Source: Streptomyces chrestomyceticus JCM 4735
Lineage (GTDB): Bacteria; Actinomycetota; Actinomycetes; Streptomycetales; Streptomycetaceae
Assembly: GCF_003865135.1 (NCBI RefSeq)
Contig: NZ_BHZC01000001.1
Coordinates: 5,208,001-5,272,000, forward strand
Reading direction: 5' to 3'
DNA: 64,000 nucleotides
Shown here: one piece after another, positions 9,398 to 18,791 of the stretch
How the letters are laid out: the number at the start of each line of letters is the position of its first letter
How positions within the stretch are numbered: the stretch's first letter is position 1
Made by a program: the position numbers and the translations under genes
The notes under the pieces: model-generated
Databases searched by the model: none
What the model saw: the letters and a program-made list of their open reading frames with translations, nothing else
What the model was told of the DNA's origin: nothing

Positions 9398-11427
9398 CGA
9401 CCACGACCACCGCCGTACTCGTACCCCTCCTTCCCTTCCTCGGCGCCCTCGCGGGCCTCCTCCTCGGCCGCCGGGCGCCCGGCTTCGTGCGCCCGCTGGC
9501 CATCCTGCCGACCGTCGCCGCGGCCGCCCTGGCCGTCGTGGTGGCCGTCTCCCAGGGCGGTGGCGCCGGTGCCGGGAAGGCCCCGGTGGACGCCGCGACC
9601 CGGCTCACCCCGACCGGCTCGGTCCCCGTCGACCTCGCCCTGCACATCGACGGCTTCGCCGCCCTCGTCGCCGTCCTCGTGGCCGTCGTCGCCTGCTGCG
9701 TGCAGATCTACTCGACCGGCTACCTGCGCGACGACCCGCGCTACCCCTCCTACGCCGCCCTGGTCTCCCTCTTCACCGCCGCGATGCTGCTGGTCGTCTA
9801 CTCCGGCGACCTGATGGTGCTGCTGGTCGGCTGGGAGATCATGGGCATCTGCTCGTACTTCCTGGTCGGCCACTACTGGGAGACCGAAGCCGCCCGCTCC
9901 GCCTCCCTCAAGGCGTTCCTCGTCACCAAGCTGGGCGACGTCCCCTTCCTCTTCGGCATCTTCGCGCTCGCCGCCGACGCCGGTACGTTCCGCATCACCG
10001 GCATCCTCAAGACCGTGGCCGTCGGCGGACTGGACCACCCGACGCTCATCGCGCTGCTGCTCCTGGCCGGTGTCGCGGGCAAGTCCGCGCAGTTCCCGCT
10101 GCACACCTGGCTGCCCGACGCGATGGCCGGCCCGACCCCGGTCTCGGCCCTCATCCACGCGGCCACCATGGTCGCCGCCGGTGTCTACTTCGTCGCCCGT
10201 CTCCTCCCCGTCTTCGCGGCGTCCGCCGCCGCGATGGTCGTGCTCGCCGTCATGGCCGCGGTGACCATGGTCGGCTCCGGTCTCGCGGCCCTGGCGCAGG
10301 ACGACATCAAACGCGTCCTGGCCTATTCGACGGTCGGCCAGCTCGGCTACATGACCGGCGCCCTGGCCGTCGGTGACCGCGGCGCCGCCGTCTTCCACCT
10401 CCTGTCGCACGGCGCGTTCAAGGCCCTGCTCTTCCTCGCCGCCGGTGTGGTCATCCACGCCGCCGGCACCAACTCGCTGGCCGCCATGTCACGGATGCGC
10501 GGCCTGGCCCGGCGCATCCCCGACGCCTACTGGACGATGACGGTCGCGCTGCTCGCCCTGGCCGCCATCCCCCCGTTCGCCGGCTTCTTCTCCAAGGAAG
10601 CCGTCCTGGGCGCCGCCGAACACGCCGCCACCGGCCACGCGACGGCCTCCGGCACGCTCGCCGCCGTCCCCACGGCGGCCGGCTGGACCGTCCTGATCGC
10701 CGGCCTGCTCACCGCCCTCCTCACCGCCGGATACGCGACCCGGCTGTGGCTGCTGGCCTTCCACGGCAAGGGCCCGGAACCCGCCCCCGACCACGGCAGG
10801 CAGCCGGTCGTCATGAACGCCGTGCTGTGGGTGCTGTTCGTCCCCACCCTCGCGCTGGGCCTCGCCACCCCCGTCCTGCCCGACTGGTTCGACGGCCGCT
10901 CGCTGACCCCGACCCTGACCACCTCCGTCCTGGGCACCGGCGTCGCCCTCGTCGGCGCCCTGGTCACCTACGGTGCCTGGCGGCACACCACCGCTCTCGC
11001 GGCGCGCGTCCCGCTCGGCGCGGTCGCCGTGGACCCGGACGCCGCCCCCGCGGACTCCGAGGAGCGCGCCATCGCCACCCACGCCGCGGCCTACGGCGAC
11101 AACGCCGGCGCCCCGGACCCCGCCGACCCCGGCCGGCTCCTGCTGGGACCGCTGCACCGTCCCGCCGCCGTCGGCTTCCACCTCGACGCCCTCTACACCG
11201 CCCTGTTCGTGCGGCCGGTGCGGGCCGCCGCCCGGCTCGTGCGCTTCCTCGACCGCGAGGTCGTCGACACGTACGTCCACGGCGCGGGCACCGCCTCCCG
11301 CTGGCTGGGAGCCGCCGTCCGCCGCGCCCAGACCGGCAATGTGCAGACCTACCTGGGCGCGCTGCTCGCGGGCTCGCTCGTCCTGGCCGTCGCCGTCGTC
11401 CTCGTCGCTACGGGCACGGGAGCCTGA
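9394..11427 (+). CDS. nuoL: NADH-quinone oxidoreductase subunit L (antiporter-like)
   Basis: 677 aa from GTG 9394. Largest antiporter-like subunit of the membrane arm. Conserved marks: [20 protein letters not shown] with the key Glu, [37 protein letters not shown], and [19 protein letters not shown] long C-terminal section with an amphipathic stretch and a final helix fits the lateral helix of NuoL. Length is normal for the family. The next start is 2 bases past its stop. Confidence 0.94.
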   Translation: MTTTTTAVLVPLLPFLGALAGLLLGRRAPGFVRPLAILPTVAAAALAVVVAVSQGGGAGAGKAPVDAATRLTPTGSVPVDLALHIDGFAALVAVLVAVVACCVQIYSTGYLRDDPRYPSYAALVSLFTAAMLLVVYSGDLMVLLVGWEIMGICSYFLVGHYWETEAARSASLKAFLVTKLGDVPFLFGIFALAADAGTFRITGILKTVAVGGLDHPTLIALLLLAGVAGKSAQFPLHTWLPDAMAGPTPVSALIHAATMVAAGVYFVARLLPVFAASAAAMVVLAVMAAVTMVGSGLAALAQDDIKRVLAYSTVGQLGYMTGALAVGDRGAAVFHLLSHGAFKALLFLAAGVVIHAAGTNSLAAMSRMRGLARRIPDAYWTMTVALLALAAIPPFAGFFSKEAVLGAAEHAATGHATASGTLAAVPTAAGWTVLIAGLLTALLTAGYATRLWLLAFHGKGPEPAPDHGRQPVVMNAVLWVLFVPTLALGLATPVLPDWFDGRSLTPTLTTSVLGTGVALVGALVTYGAWRHTTALAARVPLGAVAVDPDAAPADSEERAIATHAAAYGDNAGAPDPADPGRLLLGPLHRPAAVGFHLDALYTALFVRPVRAAARLVRFLDREVVDTYVHGAGTASRWLGAAVRRAQTGNVQTYLGALLAGSLVLAVAVVLVATGTGA

Positions 11428-11429
11428 CC

Positions 11430-13061
11430 GTGAATCACACCGCTATGCAGCTTCTCCTCGCGGCCGTCGTCGTCCTCCCCCTGCTGGGCGCGGTCGCCGC
11501 CCTGCTCCCCGCCCCGCCCGGTCTCAAGGGCCGCGACCCCGACCAGGCCGTACTGCGCCACGGCGTGACCGTGACCGGTGTCGTCCTGGCCGCGGCCGTC
11601 GCGCTGGCCGTCGGCTTCGACCACGACCACCCGGCCCGGATGCAGGCCACCACCGACATCAGTTGGATCCAGGCACTCGGCATCCGGATCCATCTCGGCA
11701 TCGACGGCATCTCGCTCCCCCTCCTCGTCCTGACCGCGCTGCTGACCTTCCTCTGCGCGCTCTACAGCTACTTCCACCTGCCCGCGGGCCCGTCCCCGAA
11801 GGCGTTCGTGGCCCTGCTCCTGGTCCTGGAGGCCGGCACCCTCGCCACCTTCGCCGTCCTGGACCTCGTGCTGTTCTTCCTCGCCTTCGAGACGGTCCTC
11901 ATCCCGATGTACTTCCTCATCGCCCGGTGGGGCGGTGCGCAACGGACGTACGCGGCGTGGAAGTTCATCCTCTACACCCTCCTCGGCTCGGTCGTGATGC
12001 TGCTGGGCCTGCTCCTCGTCGGCCTGAAGTCCGGCACGTTCGACATGGTGGCACTCGCCACTGACAACGGCCCGAACTCCCAGCTCAGCCACACCGTCCA
12101 GCTCCTCGCGGTGCTCGCGATCGGCATCGGACTGGCCGTCAAGGCACCGATGTGGCCCCTGCACAGTTGGCTGCCCGACGCGCACACCGCCGCCCCCACC
12201 GTCGGCTCGGTGCTCCTGGCCGGCGTCCTGCTGAAGATGGGCACGTACGGCTTCGTCCGCATCGCGCTGCCCATCGCGCCGGACGGCATGCACACCTTCG
12301 CCCCGTACCTCGCCGCCTTCGCCGCCGTCGGCATCGTCTACGGCTCGCTCGCCTGCCTGGCGCTCGCCCGGCGCGGCGCCAAGGGCGACCTCAAGCGCCT
12401 GATCGCGTACAGCTCCGTCGGCCACATGGGCTTCGTCCTGCTCGGCATCGCGACCATGACACCGACCGGCGTCAACGGCGCGCTGTTCGCCAACATCGCG
12501 CACGGCCTGATCACCGGCCTCCTCTTCTTCCTGGTCGGCGCCCTCAAGGACCGGTACGGCACCACCGACCTGGACCAGCTCGCGGGCCGCACCGGCGCGG
12601 CCCTGTACGGGCGCGCACCGCGCTTCGGCGGCCTGCTGGCGTTCGGCGCCATCGCCTCCCTCGGCCTGCCCGGGCTCGCCGGGTTCTGGGGCGAGATGCT
12701 GGCCATGTTCGGCGCCTTCCGGCCCGCCGCCGGCCTCAGCCGCCCCGCGTTCCTCACCTTCATGGCGCTGGCCGGCCTCGGCACGCTCCTCACCGCCGCG
12801 TACCTGCTGATCGTCGTACGGCGGGTGTGCATGGGGGCCAAGGAGCCGGCGGAAGACGGCGGGGCCGAAGCCCTCGGGACCGCGGGCTCCGAGGAGTCCG
12901 GCGCCACCCGTGCCGCCCCCGTCGTCCCCGACCTGGCCCGCTACGAATACGCGGCCTGGTCCCCCCTCGCCGTGCTCACCGTCCTCGCCGGCCTGTGGCC
13001 CGCGGCCCTCCTCGGCCTCACCGACCCGGCCGTCCAGCAGCTCCTCGGAGGCGGTAAGTGA
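11430..13061 (+). CDS. nuoM: NADH-quinone oxidoreductase subunit M
   Basis: 543 aa from GTG 11430. Antiporter-like subunit; the NuoM/ND4 motifs are present: FLAFETVLIPMYFLIARWGG, KAPMWPLHSWLPDAHTAAPT, and LKRLIAYSSVGHMGFVLLG. About fourteen helices. A hydrophilic Ala/Glu/Gly insert separates the last two helices, echoing the low-complexity inserts elsewhere in this operon. Its stop overlaps the nuoN start region. Confidence 0.94.
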   Translation: MNHTAMQLLLAAVVVLPLLGAVAALLPAPPGLKGRDPDQAVLRHGVTVTGVVLAAAVALAVGFDHDHPARMQATTDISWIQALGIRIHLGIDGISLPLLVLTALLTFLCALYSYFHLPAGPSPKAFVALLLVLEAGTLATFAVLDLVLFFLAFETVLIPMYFLIARWGGAQRTYAAWKFILYTLLGSVVMLLGLLLVGLKSGTFDMVALATDNGPNSQLSHTVQLLAVLAIGIGLAVKAPMWPLHSWLPDAHTAAPTVGSVLLAGVLLKMGTYGFVRIALPIAPDGMHTFAPYLAAFAAVGIVYGSLACLALARRGAKGDLKRLIAYSSVGHMGFVLLGIATMTPTGVNGALFANIAHGLITGLLFFLVGALKDRYGTTDLDQLAGRTGAALYGRAPRFGGLLAFGAIASLGLPGLAGFWGEMLAMFGAFRPAAGLSRPAFLTFMALAGLGTLLTAAYLLIVVRRVCMGAKEPAEDGGAEALGTAGSEESGATRAAPVVPDLARYEYAAWSPLAVLTVLAGLWPAALLGLTDPAVQQLLGGGK

Positions 13062-14755
13062 TGAGTTCCGTGACCTCCCTGGTCCAGTCCGTCGACTGGG
13101 TCGCCGTCGCACCGCCCACCGTCACCGCCGTCGTCGCCCTGGCCGTCCTGGTCGCCGACCTCTTCGTCCCGCGGCACCGCAAGCCGCTCCTCGGATGGTG
13201 CGCGATCGGCGGCCTCGCGCTGGCCGCGCTCTCGCTCCTCCCCCTGGTGGCGGGGGACCGCCGTACCTTCTGCCTGACCACGGACCCGGGCGTGTGCAGC
13301 TACGCCGCCGACCACTTCGCCGTCGTCATCCAGTTCCTGGTGCTGGCCGGCGCGCTGCTCACCGCCCTGCTGTCGGTCAGCGCCGTCGAGGACCACCGCC
13401 TGCCCGCGGGTGAGTTCTGGTTCCTGCTGCTGTCCTCCGCGGCGGGCGCGGCCCTGCTGCCCGCCTCCCGGGACCTGGCGACCCTCGTCATCGCCCTCGA
13501 AGTTGCCTCGCTGCCCGCCTTCGCCCTCGTGGGGCTCAAGCGCGGGAACCGCCTCTCCTCGGAGGCGGCCCTGAAGTTCTTCCTGTCCTCGGTGGCGGCC
13601 ACCGCGGTCATGCTCCTGGGCGTCAGCTTCGTCTACGCGGCGACCGGCAGCCTGCACCTGTCCCGCGTCGCCACCGCCCTCACGGACCTGCCCGACCCGC
13701 AACTGGCCACCCTGGCCACGGCGGGCGTCGCCCTGACCCTCGTCGGCTTCGCCTTCAAGACCGCCGCGGTGCCGTTCCACTTCTGGGTGCCCGACACCTA
13801 TGTGGGCGCGCCGCTGCCGATCGCCGCCTACCTGTCCGTCATCGGCAAGGCCGTCGGCTTCTCGGGCCTCATCCTGGTCACGGTCGAGGGCTTCCCCTCG
13901 TACGCGGACGTCTGGGGCCCGGCCGTCGCCGTCCTGGCCGCCCTCACCATGACCGTCGGCAATGTCGCCGCGCAGCGCCAGGCCCCGGAGCGGGCGCACA
14001 GCGCGGTACGCCTGCTCGCCTGGTCCTCGGTGGGCCAGGCGGGCTACCTCCTGGTGCCGATCGCCGCCGCCGGGTACGCCGACGACGCGGCGCACGCCAT
14101 CGGCGCGACCGTCGCGTACGCCCTGATGTACGCGGCCGTGAACCTCGGCGCCTTCGGGGTCGCCGCCCTGGTGGCCCGTACGAGCCCCGCCAACCGCATC
14201 AGCGACTACCGCGGCCTCGTCGCGCGCCGCCCGCTGGCCGCGCTGGCCCTCGGCTTCTTCCTGCTCTGCCTCGCGGGTCTGCCGCCCGGCATCATCGGCC
14301 TGTTCGCCAAGGTCACGGTCTTCTCGGCCGCCGTCGACGCGGGGCTGGCCTGGCTCGCGGTGGTCATGGCCGTCAATGTGGTGATCGCGCTCTACTACTA
14401 CCTCCAGTGGACGGCGGTGCTCTTCCGTACGGCGGGGGAGACGGCTGACGCGGAGGAGGCGGTCGAGGCGGAGGTTGCGGCTGGGGCGCGGGTGAAGGCG
14501 GGTGCCCGGGCTGGTGCCGGTGCCGGTTCTGGCGCCGAGGCCGGGTCCGAGCCGGGCCGCGGAGCCGGAGCGGACGGCGAAGGGCCCGAGGGGGCCCGTA
14601 CGCGGCCTCCCGGGGCGGCCGGACCGGCCGGGCTTCCCAAGGCCAAGGTCCCGGCCCCGCTGGCCGCCGCGATCGCCCTCGCCGCCGTCCTGGGCATCGT
14701 CCTGTCCGGCGCGCCGCAGCTCGTCCTCCGGTTCGCCTCCGGCGCGCTCCTCTGA
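13061..14755 (+). CDS. nuoN: NADH-quinone oxidoreductase subunit N
   Basis: 564 aa from ATG 13061; a GTG three bases earlier would give GTGA overlap. Third antiporter-like subunit and last gene of the operon. Visible are the ALEVASLPAFALVGLKRGN segment, FKTAAVPFHFWVPDTYVGAP, and ARRPLAALALGFFLLCLAGL. Between the penultimate helix (ALYYYLQWTAVLF) and the last helix lies an insert of about 70 residues, very rich in Ala, Gly and Glu. No clear terminator hairpin follows. Confidence 0.92.
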   Translation: MSSVTSLVQSVDWVAVAPPTVTAVVALAVLVADLFVPRHRKPLLGWCAIGGLALAALSLLPLVAGDRRTFCLTTDPGVCSYAADHFAVVIQFLVLAGALLTALLSVSAVEDHRLPAGEFWFLLLSSAAGAALLPASRDLATLVIALEVASLPAFALVGLKRGNRLSSEAALKFFLSSVAATAVMLLGVSFVYAATGSLHLSRVATALTDLPDPQLATLATAGVALTLVGFAFKTAAVPFHFWVPDTYVGAPLPIAAYLSVIGKAVGFSGLILVTVEGFPSYADVWGPAVAVLAALTMTVGNVAAQRQAPERAHSAVRLLAWSSVGQAGYLLVPIAAAGYADDAAHAIGATVAYALMYAAVNLGAFGVAALVARTSPANRISDYRGLVARRPLAALALGFFLLCLAGLPPGIIGLFAKVTVFSAAVDAGLAWLAVVMAVNVVIALYYYLQWTAVLFRTAGETADAEEAVEAEVAAGARVKAGARAGAGAGSGAEAGSEPGRGAGADGEGPEGARTRPPGAAGPAGLPKAKVPAPLAAAIALAAVLGIVLSGAPQLVLRFASGALL

Positions 14756-15095
14756 GCGCGCCGCGCGGGGATACCCGGCGCCACTTCTGATCGCGGTCCG
14801 AGGCCGGCCCAGCCGTCGGCCGGCCGTTCTCCTGCCCGCCGCCCGCGATCTTCGGCCACTCGCGCACGGCTCCCCGGCCGCCTGCTGGCCGGAATGCGCC
14901 CGCCTGCGATCACCCCCGAACGGGCGCGCGAAACGCACCCGTGCGCGGGCTCACTCGCACGGCCGTACGCCGTCCGCGCATGCACAAGGGAACTAGCGCC
15001 CTCCATCTGGCGTTGACCAGACAGAAAGGGTCCACTGAAAAGTGGAGGAAACGTCAGCAAAGGGTTCCCCTGCCGCACCACCTGGAGGGCGTACC
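14756..15095. other. Intergenic region between nuoN and htpX
   Basis: 340 bases without a convincing gene. The first 230 bases are very GC-rich with no codon bias. Near the htpX end lies TTGACC at 15013-15018, then a 6-bp inverted repeat TCCACT-GAAA-AGTGGA at 15031-15046. This could be a -35 region with an operator, but I cannot name a matching -10 or regulator. Confidence 0.4.
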
Positions 15096-15959
15096 GTGCA
15101 CCGCAGGCACAACGGGCTCAAGACCGCCGTACTCCTCGGGGGACTGTCCGCACTCATCATCGTCATCGGCGGATTCTTCGGCCGTACGGGCCTGATCATC
15201 GCGGTCCTCGTGGCCCTCGGCACCAACGCCTACGCGTACTGGAACAGCGACAAACTCGCTCTGCGGGCGATGCGCGCCCGCCCGGTCAGCGAGTTCCAGG
15301 CCCCACAGCTCTACCGCATGGTCCGCGAGCTCTCCACGGCCGCGCGCCAGCCCATGCCCCGCCTCTACATCTCCCCGACCCAGGCCCCCAACGCCTTCGC
15401 CACCGGCCGCAACCCGCGCAACGCCGCCGTCTGCTGCACGGAAGGCATCCTGCACCTCCTGGACGAACGCGAACTGCGCGGCGTCATCGGCCACGAACTC
15501 AGCCACGTCTACAACCGCGACATCCTCATCTCGTCCGTGGCCGGAGCCCTGGCCTCGGTGGTGATGTTCCTGGTCAACTTCGCCTGGCTGATTCCCATAG
15601 GCCGCTCCGACGACGACGAGGGCCCCGGCATCCTGGGGATGCTCCTGATCATGATCCTCGGGCCGGTGGCGGCCTCCCTCATCCAGTTGGCCGTCAGCCG
15701 CTCCCGCGAGTACCAGGCCGACGCTTCCGGCGCCCAGCTCACCGGCGACCCGCTCGCCCTGGCCTCCGCGCTCCGCAAGCTGGAGGCGGGCACCCAGCAG
15801 CTCCCGCTGCCGGCCGAACCACGGCTGGAGACGGCCAGCCACATGATGATCGCCAACCCGTTCCGGCCCGGTGACGGCCTGACCAAGCTCTTCTCGACCC
15901 ACCCGCCGATGCGCGAGCGCATCACCCGCCTCGAACAGATGGCGGGCCGTCAGTCCTGA
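15096..15959 (+). CDS. htpX: HtpX-family membrane zinc metalloprotease
   Basis: 287 aa from GTG 15096, chosen because GGAGGG lies just upstream and the product then starts at the family's usual place ([15 protein letters not shown]). The frame is open back to 15042. Membrane-bound M48 protease that degrades damaged membrane proteins. Two N-terminal helices, the zinc site HELSH near residues 133-137 ([17 protein letters not shown]), two central helices, and the third ligand Glu in [11 protein letters not shown]. Length is standard. Confidence 0.93.
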   Translation: MHRRHNGLKTAVLLGGLSALIIVIGGFFGRTGLIIAVLVALGTNAYAYWNSDKLALRAMRARPVSEFQAPQLYRMVRELSTAARQPMPRLYISPTQAPNAFATGRNPRNAAVCCTEGILHLLDERELRGVIGHELSHVYNRDILISSVAGALASVVMFLVNFAWLIPIGRSDDDEGPGILGMLLIMILGPVAASLIQLAVSRSREYQADASGAQLTGDPLALASALRKLEAGTQQLPLPAEPRLETASHMMIANPFRPGDGLTKLFSTHPPMRERITRLEQMAGRQS

Positions 15960-16057
15960 CATCGGCCCCCGGCCGCAACTGTTTCCGACCGCCGCCGCGT
16001 CTCCCTGGAGGAAAACACCACCACCGCACCACACGGGTGCACGGAAGGTTGCCGACC

Positions 16058-16453
16058 ATGAAGCTCATCCTCAACGTCATCTGGCTGATCCTGAGCGGCT
16101 TGTGGATGGCCATCGGCTACGTCGTCGCAGGCGTCATCTGCTGCATCCTGATCGTCACGATCCCCTTCGGCATCGCCTCGTTCCGCATCGCGGGCTATGC
16201 GCTGTGGCCCTTCGGCCGGACGACGGTGGAGCGGCGCGACGCGGGCGCCGGCTCGGTCGTCGGCAACGTCGTCTGGGTCGTCTTCGCGGGCTGGTGGCTC
16301 GCGCTGGGCCACATCGTCACGGGCGCCCTGCAGTGCGTGACGATCATCGGCATCCCGTTCGGCATCGCCAACTTCAAGATGATCCCGATCTCCCTGCTGC
16401 CGCTCGGCCGCGAGATCGTCCCGACGGACCAGCCCTTCGCCGGGCGCTACTGA
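16058..16453 (+). CDS. YccF-domain inner membrane protein
   Basis: 131 aa from ATG 16058. The sequence is an internal duplication of the YccF pattern: a helix of the WLILSGLWMAIGYVVAGVIC kind, then IPFGIASFRIAGYALWPFGR, and again WWLALGHIVTGALQC, IPFGIANFKMIPISLLPLGR. Four membrane segments. Proteins of this family have no firmly assigned function. It lies 98 bases after htpX on the same strand, so both might be transcribed together. Confidence 0.85.
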   Translation: MKLILNVIWLILSGLWMAIGYVVAGVICCILIVTIPFGIASFRIAGYALWPFGRTTVERRDAGAGSVVGNVVWVVFAGWWLALGHIVTGALQCVTIIGIPFGIANFKMIPISLLPLGREIVPTDQPFAGRY

Positions 16454-16537
16454 GCCGGGAGCGCCTGCCGGGCGCCTTCGGGGGCCTTGGAGCGGCCCCG
16501 GACCGTCCTGCCGGCCGCCGCCCGAGCCCTTGAGGCG

Positions 16538-17275
16538 TCACGTACGTACGAGCCCCCGAGGCGTCACGTACCGCTTGAATCCGAGCGGGGTGACGCCCGG
16601 GATGCTCGCGATGAGGTTCATCACCGCGCCGCCCTGCTGGAGCGACGTCTCGACCGTCCGCTGGTGCGCGGCCTCGTCCGTCCACTCGCTGTAGTTGAAG
16701 ACCCGGGTGCCGTCCTCGCTGATGTGGAAGTTCGAGGAGATCCCGCCGGACCCGGTCCGCGAGGTCTCGGCCGAGCCCGGCTGCATCTCGCCCAGCAGGT
16801 CCAGCAGGCCGTCGACGAGCTGCCGCGCGGCCTCATGCCCCGTCGTCCCGAACGAGACGGCCACCACGCACCCCGGCTCCGGCTGTTCGCCCTCCGGCAG
16901 CAGGCTGCGGTAGTAGCGGTAGCGCCGCGCCCCGCCCGCCTCGACGACCGCCCGGGAGGCCCCGGCGCGACCGTCCTCCCCGTCCGCCCACTGCCCGAAG
17001 CCGAGTACGGTCCGGCCGTCCGTACCGGTGAGGTAGACCTGCGAGACCAGCCCGTCCGGCAGCGGTGCCGCCCGCAGCGCCAGCGCGGCACCCTCGGCCA
17101 TGGCCTGCTGCCGCTCGGGGGTTCCCGCGTCCCATTCGCTGATCAGTACGGTGCCGACGCCGGCCCGCCGGATGTCGGGGAGGGTGTCCGCCCGGAAGCC
17201 GTCCGGGGCCGGGACGCCGCCCGGTGCGGTGGGGTGGGCGTGCGAGGTCTGCGGGGTTTCCGTTTTCGAAGTCAT
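16538..17275 (-). CDS. Tandem ABM-domain (antibiotic biosynthesis monooxygenase-like) protein, probable SoxR target
   Basis: 245 aa. I choose ATG 17275 over a TTG at 17296, because the latter lies inside a regulatory palindrome. Two ferredoxin-like ABM repeats are visible: one around VGTVLISEWDAGTPERQQAM to VLGFGQWADGE, and one around VVAVSFGTTG to VFNYSEWTDEAAHQRTV. Small ABM proteins are cofactor-poor monooxygenases acting on quinone-like or polycyclic substrates; the substrate here is unknown. A SoxR box sits in its promoter and the predicted transcript starts at the ATG. A 14-base direct repeat (16532-16545, 16558-16571) flanks the stop codon. Confidence 0.82.
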   Translation of the reverse strand: MTSKTETPQTSHAHPTAPGGVPAPDGFRADTLPDIRRAGVGTVLISEWDAGTPERQQAMAEGAALALRAAPLPDGLVSQVYLTGTDGRTVLGFGQWADGEDGRAGASRAVVEAGGARRYRYYRSLLPEGEQPEPGCVVAVSFGTTGHEAARQLVDGLLDLLGEMQPGSAETSRTGSGGISSNFHISEDGTRVFNYSEWTDEAAHQRTVETSLQQGGAVMNLIASIPGVTPLGFKRYVTPRGLVRT

Positions 17276-17281
17276 GCGAAC

Positions 17282-17312
17282 AGCCTCTGACCTCAAGCAA
17301 ACTTGAGGTCAA
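17282..17312 (-). promoter_or_regulatory. SoxR box and promoter of the ABM monooxygenase gene
   Basis: GACCTCAAG-CAAA-CTTGAGGTC at 17289-17310 is a perfect 9-bp inverted repeat with the CCTCAAG-N4-CTTGAGG core of SoxR operators. On the minus strand it sits between TTGACC (-35, 17312-17307) and GAGGCT (-10, 17287-17282) with a 19-base spacer, the long spacing expected for MerR-family activation. The -10 ends 6 bases before the ATG at 17275, so the mRNA should be leaderless. No soxR gene lies in the window. Confidence 0.85.
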
Positions 17313-17338
17313 GCGCCTGATCGCGAAAATCGAACGAC

Positions 17339-17795
17339 GTGCGAGGGTGTCCGCTTCGATGTGGTGAACCGCGCCTCGCCTCGGCCTCGCTGTCGCGGGA
17401 CGAACGGGAGGGAACCGCGTCCGAGGAGTTCTTCTGCGGACGTGACGACCGGGACGGGCACCTCTGCCGCGACATGTGGCACCACTTCATCACGCTGCGC
17501 GTCCGGATCGACCGGCGGGTCGAAGGCGCGGAAGGGCGGCTCTCGGTGGGCGAGCCCGCGCAGGGAGATCCCGGCCCCGCGAACAACGCCGCGCCGATCA
17601 AGGTGGAGGTCACGGGTACCGCCCCGCCCGGTGAGATCGATCCGCCCGGCGGGGCCGGCCCCCGGCCCCGGCCCCGCGAACGCGCTCGCCGTAGCCGCCA
17701 CGGCCGCCGTTCTCGCGTGGGTCACGGTCCTCGTCACGCGCCGCCGGCGCACCCGGTGGCCGGACACCGGTACGCGTACCGACGGCCCGGCGTAG
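17339..17795 (+). pseudogene. Possible frameshifted small membrane-anchored protein
   Basis: No intact gene fills 17313-17886. From GTG 17339 one frame shows G/C-biased third positions through MWHHFITLRVRIDRR, GRLSVGEPAQGDPGPANN and PIKVEVTGTAPPGEIDPP. A second frame then continues with ANALAVAATAAVLAWVTVLV, a clear hydrophobic helix, then basic residues and a stop at 17795. The switch falls in a GGCCCC-repeat tract at about 17650-17685, where indels are easy. Either a decayed gene, a sequence error, or chance. No family recognised. Confidence 0.3.
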
Positions 17796-17886
17796 GCGAC
17801 GCGACGGGGGCGCGGCGCCGAGACGTTTCTCGGTGCCGCGCCCCCGGTCGTGTCCGCCGCCGGACGCACCGGCAGAACGCCGACGA

Positions 17887-18375
17887 CTACCGGTAGTTCA
17901 CGAACTGCAGCGCGAAGTCCAGGTCCTTGCCCTTCAGGAGCTGCTGCACGGCCTGGAGGTCGTCCCGGCTCTTCGAGCTGACGCGCAGCTCGTCGCCCTG
18001 CACCTGCGCCTTGACGCCCTTCGGGCCCTCGTCGCGGATGATCTTGGCGACCTTCTTCGCGTTCTCCTGAGAGATGCCCTCCTGGAGGGAGGCGAAGATC
18101 TTGTACTCCTTGCCGGACGCCTGCGGCTCGCCCGCGTCCAGCGCCTTCAGCGAGATCCCGCGCTTGATCAGCTTGGACTGGAAGATGTCGAGGACAGCCT
18201 TCACCCGCTCCTCGGCGTTGGCCCGCATCTCGATCTTCTCGCCCGACCACTCGATCGACGCGCCCACGCCCTTGAAGTCGTAGCGCTGCGAGATCTCCTT
18301 GGCGGCCTGGTTGAGGGCGTTGTCGACCTCCTGCCGCTCGACCTTCGAGACGATGTCGAAACTGGAGTCGGCCAT
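17887..18375 (-). CDS. YajQ-family nucleotide/cyclic-di-GMP-binding protein
   Basis: 162 aa from ATG 18375, preceded by GAGGAGCC. YajQ proteins are small cytosolic proteins with two ferredoxin-like domains; members bind nucleotides and some bind cyclic di-GMP. Near full conservation with the family: [46 protein letters not shown], and the final [12 protein letters not shown]. Divergently arranged with tRNA-Tyr. Confidence 0.93.
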   Translation of the reverse strand: MADSSFDIVSKVERQEVDNALNQAAKEISQRYDFKGVGASIEWSGEKIEMRANAEERVKAVLDIFQSKLIKRGISLKALDAGEPQASGKEYKIFASLQEGISQENAKKVAKIIRDEGPKGVKAQVQGDELRVSSKSRDDLQAVQQLLKGKDLDFALQFVNYR

Positions 18376-18568
18376 CTTGAGTTGGCTCCTCATGCATAGA
18401 TCCGTCAGGGGTACGGCCCGCCTGGGACCGCTACGCAAGCCTAGTCACCCCGAGCATGATCGGTCCGGGACGAACCGAGTGGCGGACCACCCCCGGCCAT
18501 CGGGTATGGTTTACGTCGTTGCCACGGAGCGACGCCACACCGGCGGATCTCCCGGCAGCGAAACCCAT

Positions 18569-18650
18569 GGCGGTGTGCCCGAGCGGCCAAAGGGAGCAGA
18601 CTGTAAATCTGCCGGCTCAGCCTTCCCAGGTTCGAATCCTGGCGCCGCCA
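18569..18650 (+). tRNA. tRNA-Tyr (GTA anticodon)
   Basis: 82 bases folding as a class II tRNA. Acceptor GGCGGTG pairs with CGCCGCC (one G-U), the anticodon loop is CTGTAAA giving GTA, a long variable arm follows, and the T-loop is TTCGAAT. CCA is not encoded. A strong terminator hairpin starts 8 bases later. Confidence 0.95.
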
Positions 18651-18658
18651 CAGGTCCG

Positions 18659-18696
18659 AAAAGGCCCTGATCCGTGTGAACGGATCAGGGCCTTTT
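18659..18696 (+). terminator. Rho-independent terminator of tRNA-Tyr
   Basis: A perfect 16-bp stem, AAAAGGCCCTGATCCG with its exact complement, and a 6-base loop TGTGAA. The 3' arm ends in TTTT. Placed directly after tRNA-Tyr. Confidence 0.9.
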
Positions 18697-18791
18697 CGCT
18701 TGCCGGACCCGCTTGCCGGACACCCGCCGTACGCGGGACCGGCCGAGGCCCCGCCGCGCGCCGCGCGTAGACGGGACCCCGGCCGGCACGG

